Below are positions 8,274 to 16,238 of a stretch of DNA of 64,000 nt, piece after piece (the first letter of the stretch is position 1; each line of letters begins with the position of its first letter). The stretch is from JBCBKU01 sp965267475 (GTDB lineage Bacteria > Pseudomonadota > Alphaproteobacteria > Rhodobacterales > Rhodobacteraceae): contig OZ254079.1 of NCBI GenBank assembly GCA_965267475.1, positions 372,001 to 436,000 on the forward strand. Direction: 5' to 3'. The translations under genes and the position numbers were made by a program. The notes under the pieces are model-generated. The model ran no database searches. It was not told the DNA's origin and was given only the letters and a program-made list of their open reading frames with translations.

Positions 8274-9260
8274 ATGAAGACTGCACTTGTGACCGGGTCC
8301 GCCGGGTTTATCGGGTTTCACACGGCTGAGGCACTGCTTCAGGCCGGATGGCGCGTCATCGGGTTGGACGCGATGACCGACTACTATGACGTCTCGCTCA
8401 AAGACGCGCGCCACGACATTCTGAAAAACCACGAGACCTTTACCCCCGTCATCGAACGGGTCGAGACAGAAGGCGTGTTCAAGGATCTTCTGTCCGAGCA
8501 TAGGCCCGACACCGTCATCCATCTCGCCGCGCAGGCAGGCGTTCGGTACTCGATCGACAACCCGCGGTCCTATCTTGAGGCAAATATCGCCGGAACCTTC
8601 GAGCTGCTGGAAGCACTTCGGGCGCATCCAGTGCCCCATGCGCTGATCGCGTCAACTTCGTCGGTGTATGGCGCCAATACCAAGATGCCCTATGCCGAAG
8701 GGCACAAGGCCGACACGCAGATGTCATTTTATGCCGCGACCAAGAAGGCGACCGAGGCGATGGCGCATTCCTATGCCCATCTTTATGACCTGCCGATCAC
8801 CATGTTCCGGTTTTTCACGGTTTACGGACCATGGGGCCGACCCGATATGGCGATCTTCCTGTTCACCAAGGCAATCCTGAACGGCGAACCGATCAAGGTC
8901 TTTAATCAGGGCAAGTCGCGCCGGGATTTCACCTATATCGACGATCTCGTGGCCGGACTTGTTGCATTGATCGATGCGGTTCCGGGCAAGGGGACGGAAG
9001 CTTCCGACGTGGCGCCCTATCGGGTCGTGAATATCGGAAACTCTGAACCCGTTGAACTGATGGACTTCATCGCGGCTGTGGAAGCGGCCTGCGGACGCGA
9101 GGCGATCAAGAATTTCATGCCGATCCAGCCAGGCGATGTCCCTGCCACATGGGCGGACACCACGCTCTTGCAAGATCTGACGGGGGCGCGACCGGCCACA
9201 CCGGTCGCGGAAGGCGTCAAGAAATTTGTCGACTGGTACCGGGGTTTCTACGGCGTTTAG
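8274..9260 (+). CDS. NAD-dependent nucleotide-sugar epimerase (UDP-glucuronate 4-epimerase type)
   Basis: From ATG 8274 (GAGG six bases upstream) the product has 328 residues. It is an extended short-chain dehydrogenase: the NAD-binding motif is GSAGFIGFHTAE near the N-terminus and the catalytic Tyr-Lys pair is in FYAATKKATE. The serine/threonine region LIASTSSVYG precedes it. The stretch DAMTDYYDVSLKDAR is typical of UDP-glucuronate 4-epimerases (CapI/LspL group), which supply UDP-galacturonate for surface polysaccharides. Exact substrate is inferred from family. The gene diverges from rimP and converges on the CAP-domain gene, overlapping its stop by four bases. No glycosyltransferases lie next to it. 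Confidence 0.88.
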   Translation: MKTALVTGSAGFIGFHTAEALLQAGWRVIGLDAMTDYYDVSLKDARHDILKNHETFTPVIERVETEGVFKDLLSEHRPDTVIHLAAQAGVRYSIDNPRSYLEANIAGTFELLEALRAHPVPHALIASTSSVYGANTKMPYAEGHKADTQMSFYAATKKATEAMAHSYAHLYDLPITMFRFFTVYGPWGRPDMAIFLFTKAILNGEPIKVFNQGKSRRDFTYIDDLVAGLVALIDAVPGKGTEASDVAPYRVVNIGNSEPVELMDFIAAVEAACGREAIKNFMPIQPGDVPATWADTTLLQDLTGARPATPVAEGVKKFVDWYRGFYGV

Positions 9261-9874
9261 CCGATGAAGTTCTGCGTCACCCAGACATCGCCGCAGAACC
9301 GGCCCTGACCGACCACAGCAGCCGTGCGCAACTGGCGGGCCTTGTTGTCCAGAATGTTCCGACGGTGACCAGGACTTTCCATCCACATCCGCACCACGTC
9401 GCGCGCAAGCGATGCATAGCTTCTGGGTGGGATCGTTCCGCCATTCCGGCCTGCAAATCGGCACTGGGCGCCGTTCACGATATAGAACTTCTGACCTGCA
9501 AACCGGTACCGTGGGAGCATCGCCAGGTTCTCGGATGCATAGCGCGGCAGATACCCCGTGGCTCGCACGCGCTGGCTCAGCGTCGAACGGCCCCGCACAT
9601 TGGACTTGTGCGACAGCTTCCCGGTCGAGGCCATCCACCGACTGTGATCGCGCGCAACACCCGAAAAGGATGTGTCCGCCGCCGCCAGGGCACGCCGGCC
9701 GTTCAGGCATCGGTAATAGTTCACCTCGGCCCGCACCGCCTGATCCAGAAGATACTGGTCAATCGCGTTGACGGGGAGCGATCGTGACGCCGCATCCGGC
9801 ATGGCCGGGCGAACGCAGGCTTGGGCAACGCTGGCGGAAACCAGCAAAAGAGCAGCAATGAGCAGTCTGTACAT
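9257..9874 (-). CDS. Secreted CAP/SCP-domain protein
   Basis: MYRLLIAALLLVSASVAQA is a clear Sec signal peptide, giving a 205-residue precursor. An in-frame TTG 33 bases upstream would place non-signal residues first and is less likely. The mature part is a CAP (SCP/PR-1) domain: an early His block (RDHSRWMAS...LSHKSN), the ASENLAM block, and the VRMWMESPGHRRNIL block with the conserved His. Bacterial CAP proteins are extracytoplasmic with poorly known biochemistry. A second CAP protein, a lipoprotein, lies at 18.4 kb. A small inverted repeat TGAGCA-N5-TGCTCA (9901-9917) lies just upstream in the leader. Function beyond the fold is unknown. Confidence 0.85.
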   Translation of the reverse strand: MYRLLIAALLLVSASVAQACVRPAMPDAASRSLPVNAIDQYLLDQAVRAEVNYYRCLNGRRALAAADTSFSGVARDHSRWMASTGKLSHKSNVRGRSTLSQRVRATGYLPRYASENLAMLPRYRFAGQKFYIVNGAQCRFAGRNGGTIPPRSYASLARDVVRMWMESPGHRRNILDNKARQLRTAAVVGQGRFCGDVWVTQNFIG

Positions 9875-9948
9875 AATCAGCCGTGGCAGCAGCTTCAGGA
9901 TGAGCAAATCCTGCTCACGGATTATGTCATTACTGCGCCGACTTTAAG

Positions 9949-11184
9949 TCAGACGAACCACCATCTTTCTGCAATTCGAGCAGAATCCAGTGGATAACTG
10001 CTGCCAATTCGGCCTAAGTGGCGAAGTCTTGCGCAATATGCACAAATGTAGTCGGCAAAAATCCGCACACGATTTGTTTCAGGCTCGGACGTTGCCGGCG
10101 AACCATAGCTGTCGGACAAAATTGCGTAGGGTCCCGAAACTGGCATTCGGAGCGTCGGTTGAAGCGAAACTCCACCGTCTGCCGCCATGGTCCGAAGCGC
10201 TGCAACAAGGCGCAGCAGCACGGGCTCTCCCATGTGATGTTCCGCCACGACAAGAGGCAGCGTAACAGCGTTATACGTCGCGAGGTCCTGGGCAATTTCG
10301 CTCTCACCCGACCCGTAGCCCCGAAACACCGCGTCGGCCAGACGGGCCTGTTCCAGCGTGCCGCGCAATTGACGCGCCAAAGGCTCGGCATCGGTGCTCC
10401 CGCCCAAGATCAGCGACAGCGATCCACGGCCCCGAACAGCATCGATCTTCAACCGGTCCTTCCTGGCCAGCCGATCCACGATCGCCGGATCGACTGCATC
10501 GACGACATCGGCGCGTCCTTCCAGCAATGCAGAAAGCCGCGCCTCGTGGGCCATGGCACCACGTATCTCAATGGCGTCAAACCAACCGGCGCGGCCATCC
10601 TTGCGATGCCCGGTCACGCGGATAAGTCGCTGGTGATCGCCACCGGTATCGCTGATCCGGAAAAGACCGGTTCCTGGCGCGTCTAGTGCGGCATCGCCAT
10701 TTTGTGAAACCGAAAACCGAGGATCGGCCAGGATGAACGGAGCATCGGCCACGGGTGTCCGGAAGGCCAAGCGGACGGTCGACCCATTCGGCGCATCGAT
10801 ATCGCCAAGCCCCGGGACACCGACAAGCGACTTGATCACATCATGCACCTGAAGCGGCGTGCCATTCGAGAACACAGCATCCTGCGCCAACAGGAAAGTC
10901 CAGATGCGTCCACCGTCAGACGCATCCCATCTGGTGGCAAGTTCGCCTTTCAACGTGCCATCCGGGCCAATCTCGGTCAGGCAATCATGCGTGGCCATGC
11001 GGACCACGGCGCGCCCAAGACCCTGCATACCGTCCTGTCCGGATTGCCCGCCCAATGGCCCCCCGACAGCGATCCGCAACGTTCCACCGCGCCTCGGCGC
11101 CGCGCCTACTGCAAATCCGGTCGCCGCAAATATCGAGGCGGCTGCACCAGAGCTTAGAAGGGCACGACGACTGACGCGGCTCAT
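9949..11184 (-). CDS. Tat-exported family 5 (peptide/nickel type) substrate-binding protein, short form
   Basis: The chosen start MSRVSRRALLSSGAAAS carries a twin-arginine motif and a hydrophobic region, so export in folded form is predicted. The 411-residue product has the N-terminal SBP_bac_5 signature (RGGTLRIAVGGPLG; later HDCLTEIGPDGTLKGELATRWDASDG and FSNGTPLQVHDVIKSL). DppA/OppA-type proteins usually exceed 500 residues; here the C-terminal lobe is shortened and ends with an aromatic-rich tail including CAYC. No permease or ATPase gene is adjacent. The start overlaps the stop of the proline iminopeptidase (ATGA), so the two are translationally coupled, which suggests a peptide-related role. 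Ligand unknown. Confidence 0.82.
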   Translation of the reverse strand: MSRVSRRALLSSGAAASIFAATGFAVGAAPRRGGTLRIAVGGPLGGQSGQDGMQGLGRAVVRMATHDCLTEIGPDGTLKGELATRWDASDGGRIWTFLLAQDAVFSNGTPLQVHDVIKSLVGVPGLGDIDAPNGSTVRLAFRTPVADAPFILADPRFSVSQNGDAALDAPGTGLFRISDTGGDHQRLIRVTGHRKDGRAGWFDAIEIRGAMAHEARLSALLEGRADVVDAVDPAIVDRLARKDRLKIDAVRGRGSLSLILGGSTDAEPLARQLRGTLEQARLADAVFRGYGSGESEIAQDLATYNAVTLPLVVAEHHMGEPVLLRLVAALRTMAADGGVSLQPTLRMPVSGPYAILSDSYGSPATSEPETNRVRIFADYICAYCARLRHLGRIGSSYPLDSARIAERWWFV

Positions 11185-12176
11185 TCTGCGGCCCTCGCAC
11201 GGGTTCCAACTCTGCGCAGACTGTCCATCCGCTGCACGAGTTTCGAGCTTATGCCGGGTTCGGATAAGGCATGCCCAGCCCGGGGAACCAGATGCAGCTT
11301 GGACCGTGGCCAGGCCTCGGCCAGATTCTGGGCGGACACAGGCGGACAAATCATGTCATACCGGCCCTGAACGATCGTGCCCGGAACATCCGCCAGACGC
11401 CCGACATTCTTCAGGATCCAGCCGTCCTCATCCAGAAACCCCTTATGGGTGAAATAGTGGTTCTCAAGTCGGGCAAAGGCGCGCGCATATTCCGCAGGGC
11501 TGTCACCGCCGGGGCCGTCATTCGCAATCGAAGCCAGCGTGTTTTCCCAGCTTGCCCAGGCCCGTGCGAACCGCGTCTCCTGAACCGGATCGCCAGAGAA
11601 CAATCGCCGATTATATGCTGCGATCAGATCGCCCTGTTCGTCCTTGGGGACGATGTCGGTGAAGCGTTTCCAGACATCCGGCCAGAACTGCGCCGCGCCG
11701 CCGCCGTAAAACCAGTCGAGCTCGCGCTGGGTCATCAGGAAGACCCCGCGCAGGATCAGATGCAGACAGCGCTCCGGATGGGTGATCCCATATATCAGGC
11801 CCAGCGCCGCACCCCAGCTTCCACCGAAGATGAACCACTTATCGATGCCAAGCGTTTCGCGGATCAGCTCGATGTCCCGGACCAGATGCCAGGTCGTATT
11901 GTTCTCGGTCGAGGCATGGGGCAAAGACCGCCCGCAGCCGCGTTGGTCGAACAGGATGATCCGATAGTGATCGGGGTCGAAGTACCTGCGCATCGCCGGG
12001 CTGCACCCGCCACCCGGACCTCCATGCAGGACAAGGACAGGTACACCATCGCGCCGCCCGCACTGTTCCACATACACGCGGTGGCCATCGCCGACGTCCA
12101 GCATTCGCTGGTCGAAGGGATCTATCGGCGGGTAAAGAAACTGCGCCGCGCCCTTTTTTTCTGCCACCTTGTCCAT
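11181..12176 (-). CDS. pip: Proline iminopeptidase (alpha/beta hydrolase)
   Basis: The 331-residue protein is a cytoplasmic S33 peptidase that removes N-terminal proline from peptides. Visible are the oxyanion-hole motif HGGPGGGCSP, the DQRGCGRS block, and the nucleophile elbow GGSWGAALGL. The acid and histidine residues follow in VQGRYDMICPP and PRAGHALSEPG. No signal peptide is present. It is the upstream gene of a two-gene unit with the Tat-exported peptide-binding protein. It diverges from ubiG across a 69-base region. Confidence 0.95.
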   Translation of the reverse strand: MDKVAEKKGAAQFLYPPIDPFDQRMLDVGDGHRVYVEQCGRRDGVPVLVLHGGPGGGCSPAMRRYFDPDHYRIILFDQRGCGRSLPHASTENNTTWHLVRDIELIRETLGIDKWFIFGGSWGAALGLIYGITHPERCLHLILRGVFLMTQRELDWFYGGGAAQFWPDVWKRFTDIVPKDEQGDLIAAYNRRLFSGDPVQETRFARAWASWENTLASIANDGPGGDSPAEYARAFARLENHYFTHKGFLDEDGWILKNVGRLADVPGTIVQGRYDMICPPVSAQNLAEAWPRSKLHLVPRAGHALSEPGISSKLVQRMDSLRRVGTRARAAE

Positions 12177-12245
12177 TGAGATCTATATAGCCCGGGAAAG
12201 CGTTCTCCACAGGGGCGCATATCAGGAAAATGCGGGCACTGACAG

Positions 12246-12995
12246 ATGGCTATGACCGAAACCACGGTGGATCCGGGCGAAATCGCTAAATTTGAGGCGA
12301 TGGCCGCCGAATGGTGGGATCCAAACGGCAAATTCAAACCGCTGCACATGCTGAACCCGTGCCGGTTGGACTATATCACGCGGCAGATCGCCGCTGAATT
12401 TGATCGCGATCTTGCCGGCGACTCGCCCTTTCAGGGTCTCAGGATCCTCGACATTGGCTGCGGCGGCGGCCTTTTGGCCGAACCGATGGCGCGACTGGGC
12501 GCGGATGTGGTGGGGGCTGACGCGGCGCCCCGGAATATTCCGGTGGCCCAAATCCATGCCGAGCAATCGGGTCTGACCATCGACTATCGCGTGACAACCG
12601 CCGAAGCGATGGCGGCGGACGGCGAACAATTCGATGTGGTTTTGAACATGGAAGTGGTCGAGCATGTCGAAAGCCCGCCCACATATCTGAAAGCTTGCCA
12701 CGATCTTCTGAAACCTGGCGGGCTGATGATCTGTTCGACCCTGAACCGGAACCCGAAAAGCTTTGTCATGGCAATTATCGGTGCCGAATACGTCATGCGC
12801 TGGCTGCCCAAAGGGACACATGAATGGAACCGGTTCATTACGCCCGACGAACTTTTTGACCTGCTGAAAAGCGCCGGTCTGAACCCGGTCGACCGCACCG
12901 GTTTCGTGTTCAACCCGATCGCGTGGTCGTGGAGCCTGTCTGAAAGGGATCTGTCCGTGAACTACGTCACCGCCAGCTTGAAGCCCGCCGCCTAG
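12246..12995 (+). CDS. ubiG: Ubiquinone biosynthesis O-methyltransferase UbiG
   Basis: The 249-residue class I methyltransferase has the UbiG N-terminus (EIAKFEAMAAEWWDPNGKFKPLHMLNP) and SAM motif I ILDIGCGGGLLAEPMARLGA. The family block NRNPKSFVMAIIGAEYVMRWLPKGTHEW follows in two parts near residue 170. UbiG does both O-methylations in the ubiquinone pathway. ATG codons at 12246 and 12252 are both usable. The gene converges on marR with a four-base overlap of stop codons. Confidence 0.96.
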   Translation: MAMTETTVDPGEIAKFEAMAAEWWDPNGKFKPLHMLNPCRLDYITRQIAAEFDRDLAGDSPFQGLRILDIGCGGGLLAEPMARLGADVVGADAAPRNIPVAQIHAEQSGLTIDYRVTTAEAMAADGEQFDVVLNMEVVEHVESPPTYLKACHDLLKPGGLMICSTLNRNPKSFVMAIIGAEYVMRWLPKGTHEWNRFITPDELFDLLKSAGLNPVDRTGFVFNPIAWSWSLSERDLSVNYVTASLKPAA

Positions 12996-13435
12996 GCGTC
13001 TTCGTCAAAACGAGAGCGGACTGCGCGCAGAACCGGCAAGACCGACTTCACCTTGTCGACGCCAATCGTCTCGACCGCCTCGCCGATGATCGGAGTGATG
13101 GCGGCAATTGCGGCGTCTCGCGCGGCGATGCCAGCCGGACTGACCGTCACGAATTTCCGGCGCGCATCGTCCCAGTCCGGACGGATGTGGATATGCCCAG
13201 CCCGTTCCAGCCGGGCCAACGTATTGGTCATCGCACCGCGTGTCAGATGGAATGTGCGCGCCAACTGCGCGGGCGTCCGTTCCTCGTTCAACCGCGCCAG
13301 GTGGTTCAGGACTGAGAAATGCGACAGCTCCATCCCCTTCGGCAAAGCTTTCGTAATCCGGGCGCGCGACAGCTGCCCGGCCATGAAGATTTCACTGAAA
13401 AGGGCGACCGCAAGCGGGTCATTCAGTTCGCTCAT
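12992..13435 (-). CDS. MarR-family transcriptional regulator
   Basis: The 147-residue protein has the winged helix-turn-helix of MarR: FSVLNHLARLNEERTPAQLA, then LTRGAMTNTLARLERAG as the recognition helix, then IHIRPDWDDARRKFV as the wing. Such dimers usually repress adjacent or self genes and respond to small aromatic ligands. The start overlaps the stop of the nitrilase-family gene by four bases, so it is the distal gene of comF-grxC-nitrilase-marR. Its targets cannot be told from this window. Confidence 0.9.
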   Translation of the reverse strand: MSELNDPLAVALFSEIFMAGQLSRARITKALPKGMELSHFSVLNHLARLNEERTPAQLARTFHLTRGAMTNTLARLERAGHIHIRPDWDDARRKFVTVSPAGIAARDAAIAAITPIIGEAVETIGVDKVKSVLPVLRAVRSRFDEDA

Positions 13436-14265
13436 GCGGGCCTTATAAACGGAGCATCATGGAACAGCGAGGGGATACGCGCCCTGGCCCTGCCGACCTG
13501 TCCCGGATCGATCTCGACATAGCTGATGCCCGGGCTTTCGCCGCCATCTGCCAGCACCTCACCCCAGGGCGACACGGCAAGGCTGTGGCCATATGTCTTA
13601 CGTGGTTTGCCTCGGGTCAATTTGTGATCGCCCACCTGCGCGGCGGCCAAAACATAGGCGCCGTTCTCGATGGCACGGGCCCGCAACAGCGGCTCCCAAT
13701 GGGCGGCACCGGTCACAGGCGAAAAGGCCGATGGGACGGTCAGCACAATTGCCCCTGCCTGAGCCATATCTCGGTAAAGGGCGGGAAATCGAAGATCATA
13801 GCAGACCGTCAGACCAAAGGGGATCCCGTCAATATCAGCCACGACCGCGCGGTTCCCGGGCCGATAGCCTTTGGATTCGTGATACTGTTCGGTCTCGGAA
13901 ATCTCGACATCGAACATGTGGATTTTATCATACCGCGTCGCGATCTTGCCATCGGGGGCAATCAGGAAGGACCGGTTCGCAAAGCGACCATCCGGGTCAT
14001 CGGTCTTCAGGGCAAGCGACCCGATATGCACCCAAACACCAAGCTTCGCCGCCGCGTTGCGCAAGGCTGTCAGCGTGCGATCATCAGCCTCATGCGTCAG
14101 GACCTGGTCTTGCCGGGTTCGACTGGTTGAAACGCAATTCGTGACTTCCGGCGTCTGGATGTAACGCGCGCCGTTCGCTGCCGCCTGCTCGACCATACCG
14201 ACCGTCAAGGGCAGATTGACCGCTGGATCGTCCGTGGCATTCAGTTGAAAAAGGGCCGCTCGCAT
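13432..14265 (-). CDS. Carbon-nitrogen hydrolase (Nit1/omega-amidase-like)
   Basis: The 277-residue nitrilase-superfamily protein has the complete Glu-Lys-Cys triad: Glu40 in IQTPEV, Lys114 in RYDKIHMFD, Cys155 in LTVCYDLRFPALYR. The length and the DVEISETEQYHESKGYRPG stretch fit the Nit/omega-amidase branch, which hydrolyses deaminated glutathione or alpha-ketoglutaramate-type amides; the exact substrate is inferred from family. It lies directly beside glutaredoxin 3 (8-base gap), consistent with a glutathione-related role, and overlaps marR by four bases. Confidence 0.9.
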   Translation of the reverse strand: MRAALFQLNATDDPAVNLPLTVGMVEQAAANGARYIQTPEVTNCVSTSRTRQDQVLTHEADDRTLTALRNAAAKLGVWVHIGSLALKTDDPDGRFANRSFLIAPDGKIATRYDKIHMFDVEISETEQYHESKGYRPGNRAVVADIDGIPFGLTVCYDLRFPALYRDMAQAGAIVLTVPSAFSPVTGAAHWEPLLRARAIENGAYVLAAAQVGDHKLTRGKPRKTYGHSLAVSPWGEVLADGGESPGISYVEIDPGQVGRARARIPSLFHDAPFIRPA

Positions 14266-14273
14266 GATGCGCC

Positions 14274-14531
14274 TCAGGCGGCAAGCATCGGGTCCAGTTT
14301 CCCAGAACGGTCCAACGCGCTTAGATCGTCGTACCCGCCCACATGTTTTCCATCGATGAAGATCTGCGGAACGGTCGACCGGCCATTTGCGCGCTGGATC
14401 ATTTCGGACCGCTTGCCCGGATTGCGCATCAGATCGGTCTGTTCATAGGACACGCCCTTGGACTCAAGAAGCTTCCTGGCCGCAAAGCAGTAACCGCAAA
14501 GGGGTTTGGTATAGATCTCTACACGCGCCAT
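14274..14531 (-). CDS. grxC: Glutaredoxin 3
   Basis: The 85-residue protein is a full dithiol glutaredoxin with active site Cys12-Gly-Tyr-Cys15, the cis-proline block STVPQIFIDGKHVGGYDDL, and a typical thioredoxin fold length. It reduces disulfides and glutathione mixed disulfides in the cytoplasm using GSH. The CGYC (rather than CPYC) active site is common in alphaproteobacterial GrxC as I recall it. It lies between comF and the nitrilase-family hydrolase, all on the minus strand. Confidence 0.95.
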   Translation of the reverse strand: MARVEIYTKPLCGYCFAARKLLESKGVSYEQTDLMRNPGKRSEMIQRANGRSTVPQIFIDGKHVGGYDDLSALDRSGKLDPMLAA

Positions 14532-14579
14532 ATCGGGCCTTTCCGTCCGGGCGCGGCAATCGCGCCAATGGGTCAGGAT

Positions 14580-15305
14580 CTAGGCGTCCTTCACGACCCG
14601 GGCAAGGGAAACCACGGACACGGTCTGTGCGCCCGCGCTCAGACACGCCTCGGTCGCGGCGGCGAATGTGGCACCCGAAGTCATGACATCATCAACCAGA
14701 AGGACATTGCGATGGGCCAGGTCCGCCGCACGTTTCGGGTGCGGACGGATCGCGCCGTGAAGGTTCTGAAACCGGGCATCGACCGTCTTGCCGTCTTGCA
14801 CTTCAGTCCGGCGCGTCCGAAGAAGCGCATCCGGCAGGAAATCGGCCCCGCTTGTCTTGGCGAGCGCCCGAGCCAGCAAGGCCGCCTGATTGTAGCGCCG
14901 CGAGACAAGCCGCACCCAATGGGCTGGAACCGGGACAATCAACTTGTCCGGCGTCAATACATCCTGTGCTGCGCGGGCCAGCCAATCCGCGGCCGAGCCC
15001 ACAAGGTCCAACCGGTCGGCATGTTTCAAAGCCAGCACAAGCGCACGGCCCTTGTCTTTGTAAAGCATAGCGGCCCGCCCCTTGTCCCAGGGCCGTCCGA
15101 GTTTCAGACAATCGTCGCAAGTCACAGGTGCCTCAACCGGACGACCGATCTGCGGTGCGCCACAGCGATCGCAAGCCAATCCGGTGATGAAATGCGCGGC
15201 GCTCCAACAGGCCGGACAAAGCGCATTGGCGGCGTCGACCAGCGTGGCGCAGCCCGCGCATTGCGGCGGGTAAAGCATGTCCAGAACCGATTGCAATTGC
15301 CGCAT
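14580..15305 (-). CDS. comF: ComF-family phosphoribosyltransferase-like protein
   Basis: The 241-residue protein has an N-terminal zinc-ribbon-like cysteine set (CAGC, CPAC, CDRCGAPQ, CDDC, about residues 16-75). A type I phosphoribosyltransferase domain follows, with the PRPP loop VLLVDDVMTSGATFAAA near residue 200. ComF proteins are needed for DNA uptake in naturally competent species and are widespread elsewhere with unclear role. No other competence gene is near. It is the first gene of a four-gene minus-strand unit and diverges from a methyltransferase gene across 21 bases, so promoters must overlap coding ends. Confidence 0.92.
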   Translation of the reverse strand: MRQLQSVLDMLYPPQCAGCATLVDAANALCPACWSAAHFITGLACDRCGAPQIGRPVEAPVTCDDCLKLGRPWDKGRAAMLYKDKGRALVLALKHADRLDLVGSAADWLARAAQDVLTPDKLIVPVPAHWVRLVSRRYNQAALLARALAKTSGADFLPDALLRTRRTEVQDGKTVDARFQNLHGAIRPHPKRAADLAHRNVLLVDDVMTSGATFAAATEACLSAGAQTVSVVSLARVVKDA

Positions 15306-15326
15306 GGGCCCCTAGTCTCCGCCGTC

Positions 15327-16163
15327 ATGGCCGCGCCAAGCAAACCCCAACTCACCGACCGCACCGCGCTTCTGCTGCACCGCCAAAGGGCCGCACCGAC
15401 ATTCGATCCATTTCTGCACGACACGGCCATTGCCGAGCTTCAGGAAAGGCTCAGCCTGGTTAAGAAAACGTTTACCAACCCCGCAATCGTGACGGGCTGG
15501 CCCGGCCCTTGGGCTGAGGCCTGGCCAGAGGCCAAGGTCGTGGAAGACCTCGATACGCTGGATCTGGCGCCCGAGGCCTATGACCTCGTGATCCACGCAA
15601 TGGCGCTCCATTGGGCCGACGACCCCGTGGGCCAGATCATCCAATGTCGTCGCGCGATGAAACCTGACGGGTTGTTTCTGGCCATCGCACCCGGTGGCGA
15701 GACCTTGCAGGAACTACGGGCCGTATTGGCCGAAGTCGAAGCCCGCATCAGCGGCGGGTTGTCACCCCGCATCGCGCCCATGGGCGAAATCCGCGACCTT
15801 GGCGCGCTTTTACAGCGGGCAGGCCTTGCATTGCCCGTTGCGGATTCGATCCCGCTTGATCTGTCCTACGCCGATCTTTTCGCATTGATCATGGACCTTC
15901 GGGCGATGGGTGAAACAAACGCTTTGGCCAATCGACACAAATCCGCACCGCCAAAAGCTCTGTTCGCCGAAGCCGCGGCCCACTATGCACGCGCATTTCC
16001 GGCGGAAGGCGGGCGGATCCGCGCAACGGTTGAACTTATTGTCCTGACCGGCTGGGCGCCGGACGAAAGCCAGCCAAAGCCGCTCCGACCCGGCTCGGCC
16101 TCTCAAAGGCTAGCTGATGCACTGGGCACATCGGAAACGCCCCTAAAACGTGATGAGACCTAG
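15327..16163 (+). CDS. BioC/NDUFAF5-like methyltransferase domain protein with degenerate SAM motif I
   Basis: From ATG 15327 the protein has 278 residues. It begins with the HRQRA...FLHDTAIAELQERL helix seen in BioC/NDUFAF5-like proteins and has the post-I and motif IV blocks LAPEAYDLVIHAMALHWADDP and the FLAIAPGGETLQELR strand. The usual glycine-rich SAM loop is not recognisable (PAIVTGWPGPWAEAW instead), so catalytic competence is uncertain. Mitochondrial NDUFAF5 hydroxylates an arginine in complex I, and this lineage often carries such homologues; a complex I assembly role is possible but inferred. It diverges from comF and lies 75 bases before hemH. Confidence 0.8.
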   Translation: MAAPSKPQLTDRTALLLHRQRAAPTFDPFLHDTAIAELQERLSLVKKTFTNPAIVTGWPGPWAEAWPEAKVVEDLDTLDLAPEAYDLVIHAMALHWADDPVGQIIQCRRAMKPDGLFLAIAPGGETLQELRAVLAEVEARISGGLSPRIAPMGEIRDLGALLQRAGLALPVADSIPLDLSYADLFALIMDLRAMGETNALANRHKSAPPKALFAEAAAHYARAFPAEGGRIRATVELIVLTGWAPDESQPKPLRPGSASQRLADALGTSETPLKRDET

Positions 16164-16238
16164 CGTCGGATTTGATCCCGCGATAAGCCACGTTATCTCA
16201 CGGGGGGTGCTGCACTGCCGCAGCATGCAGAGCAGACT

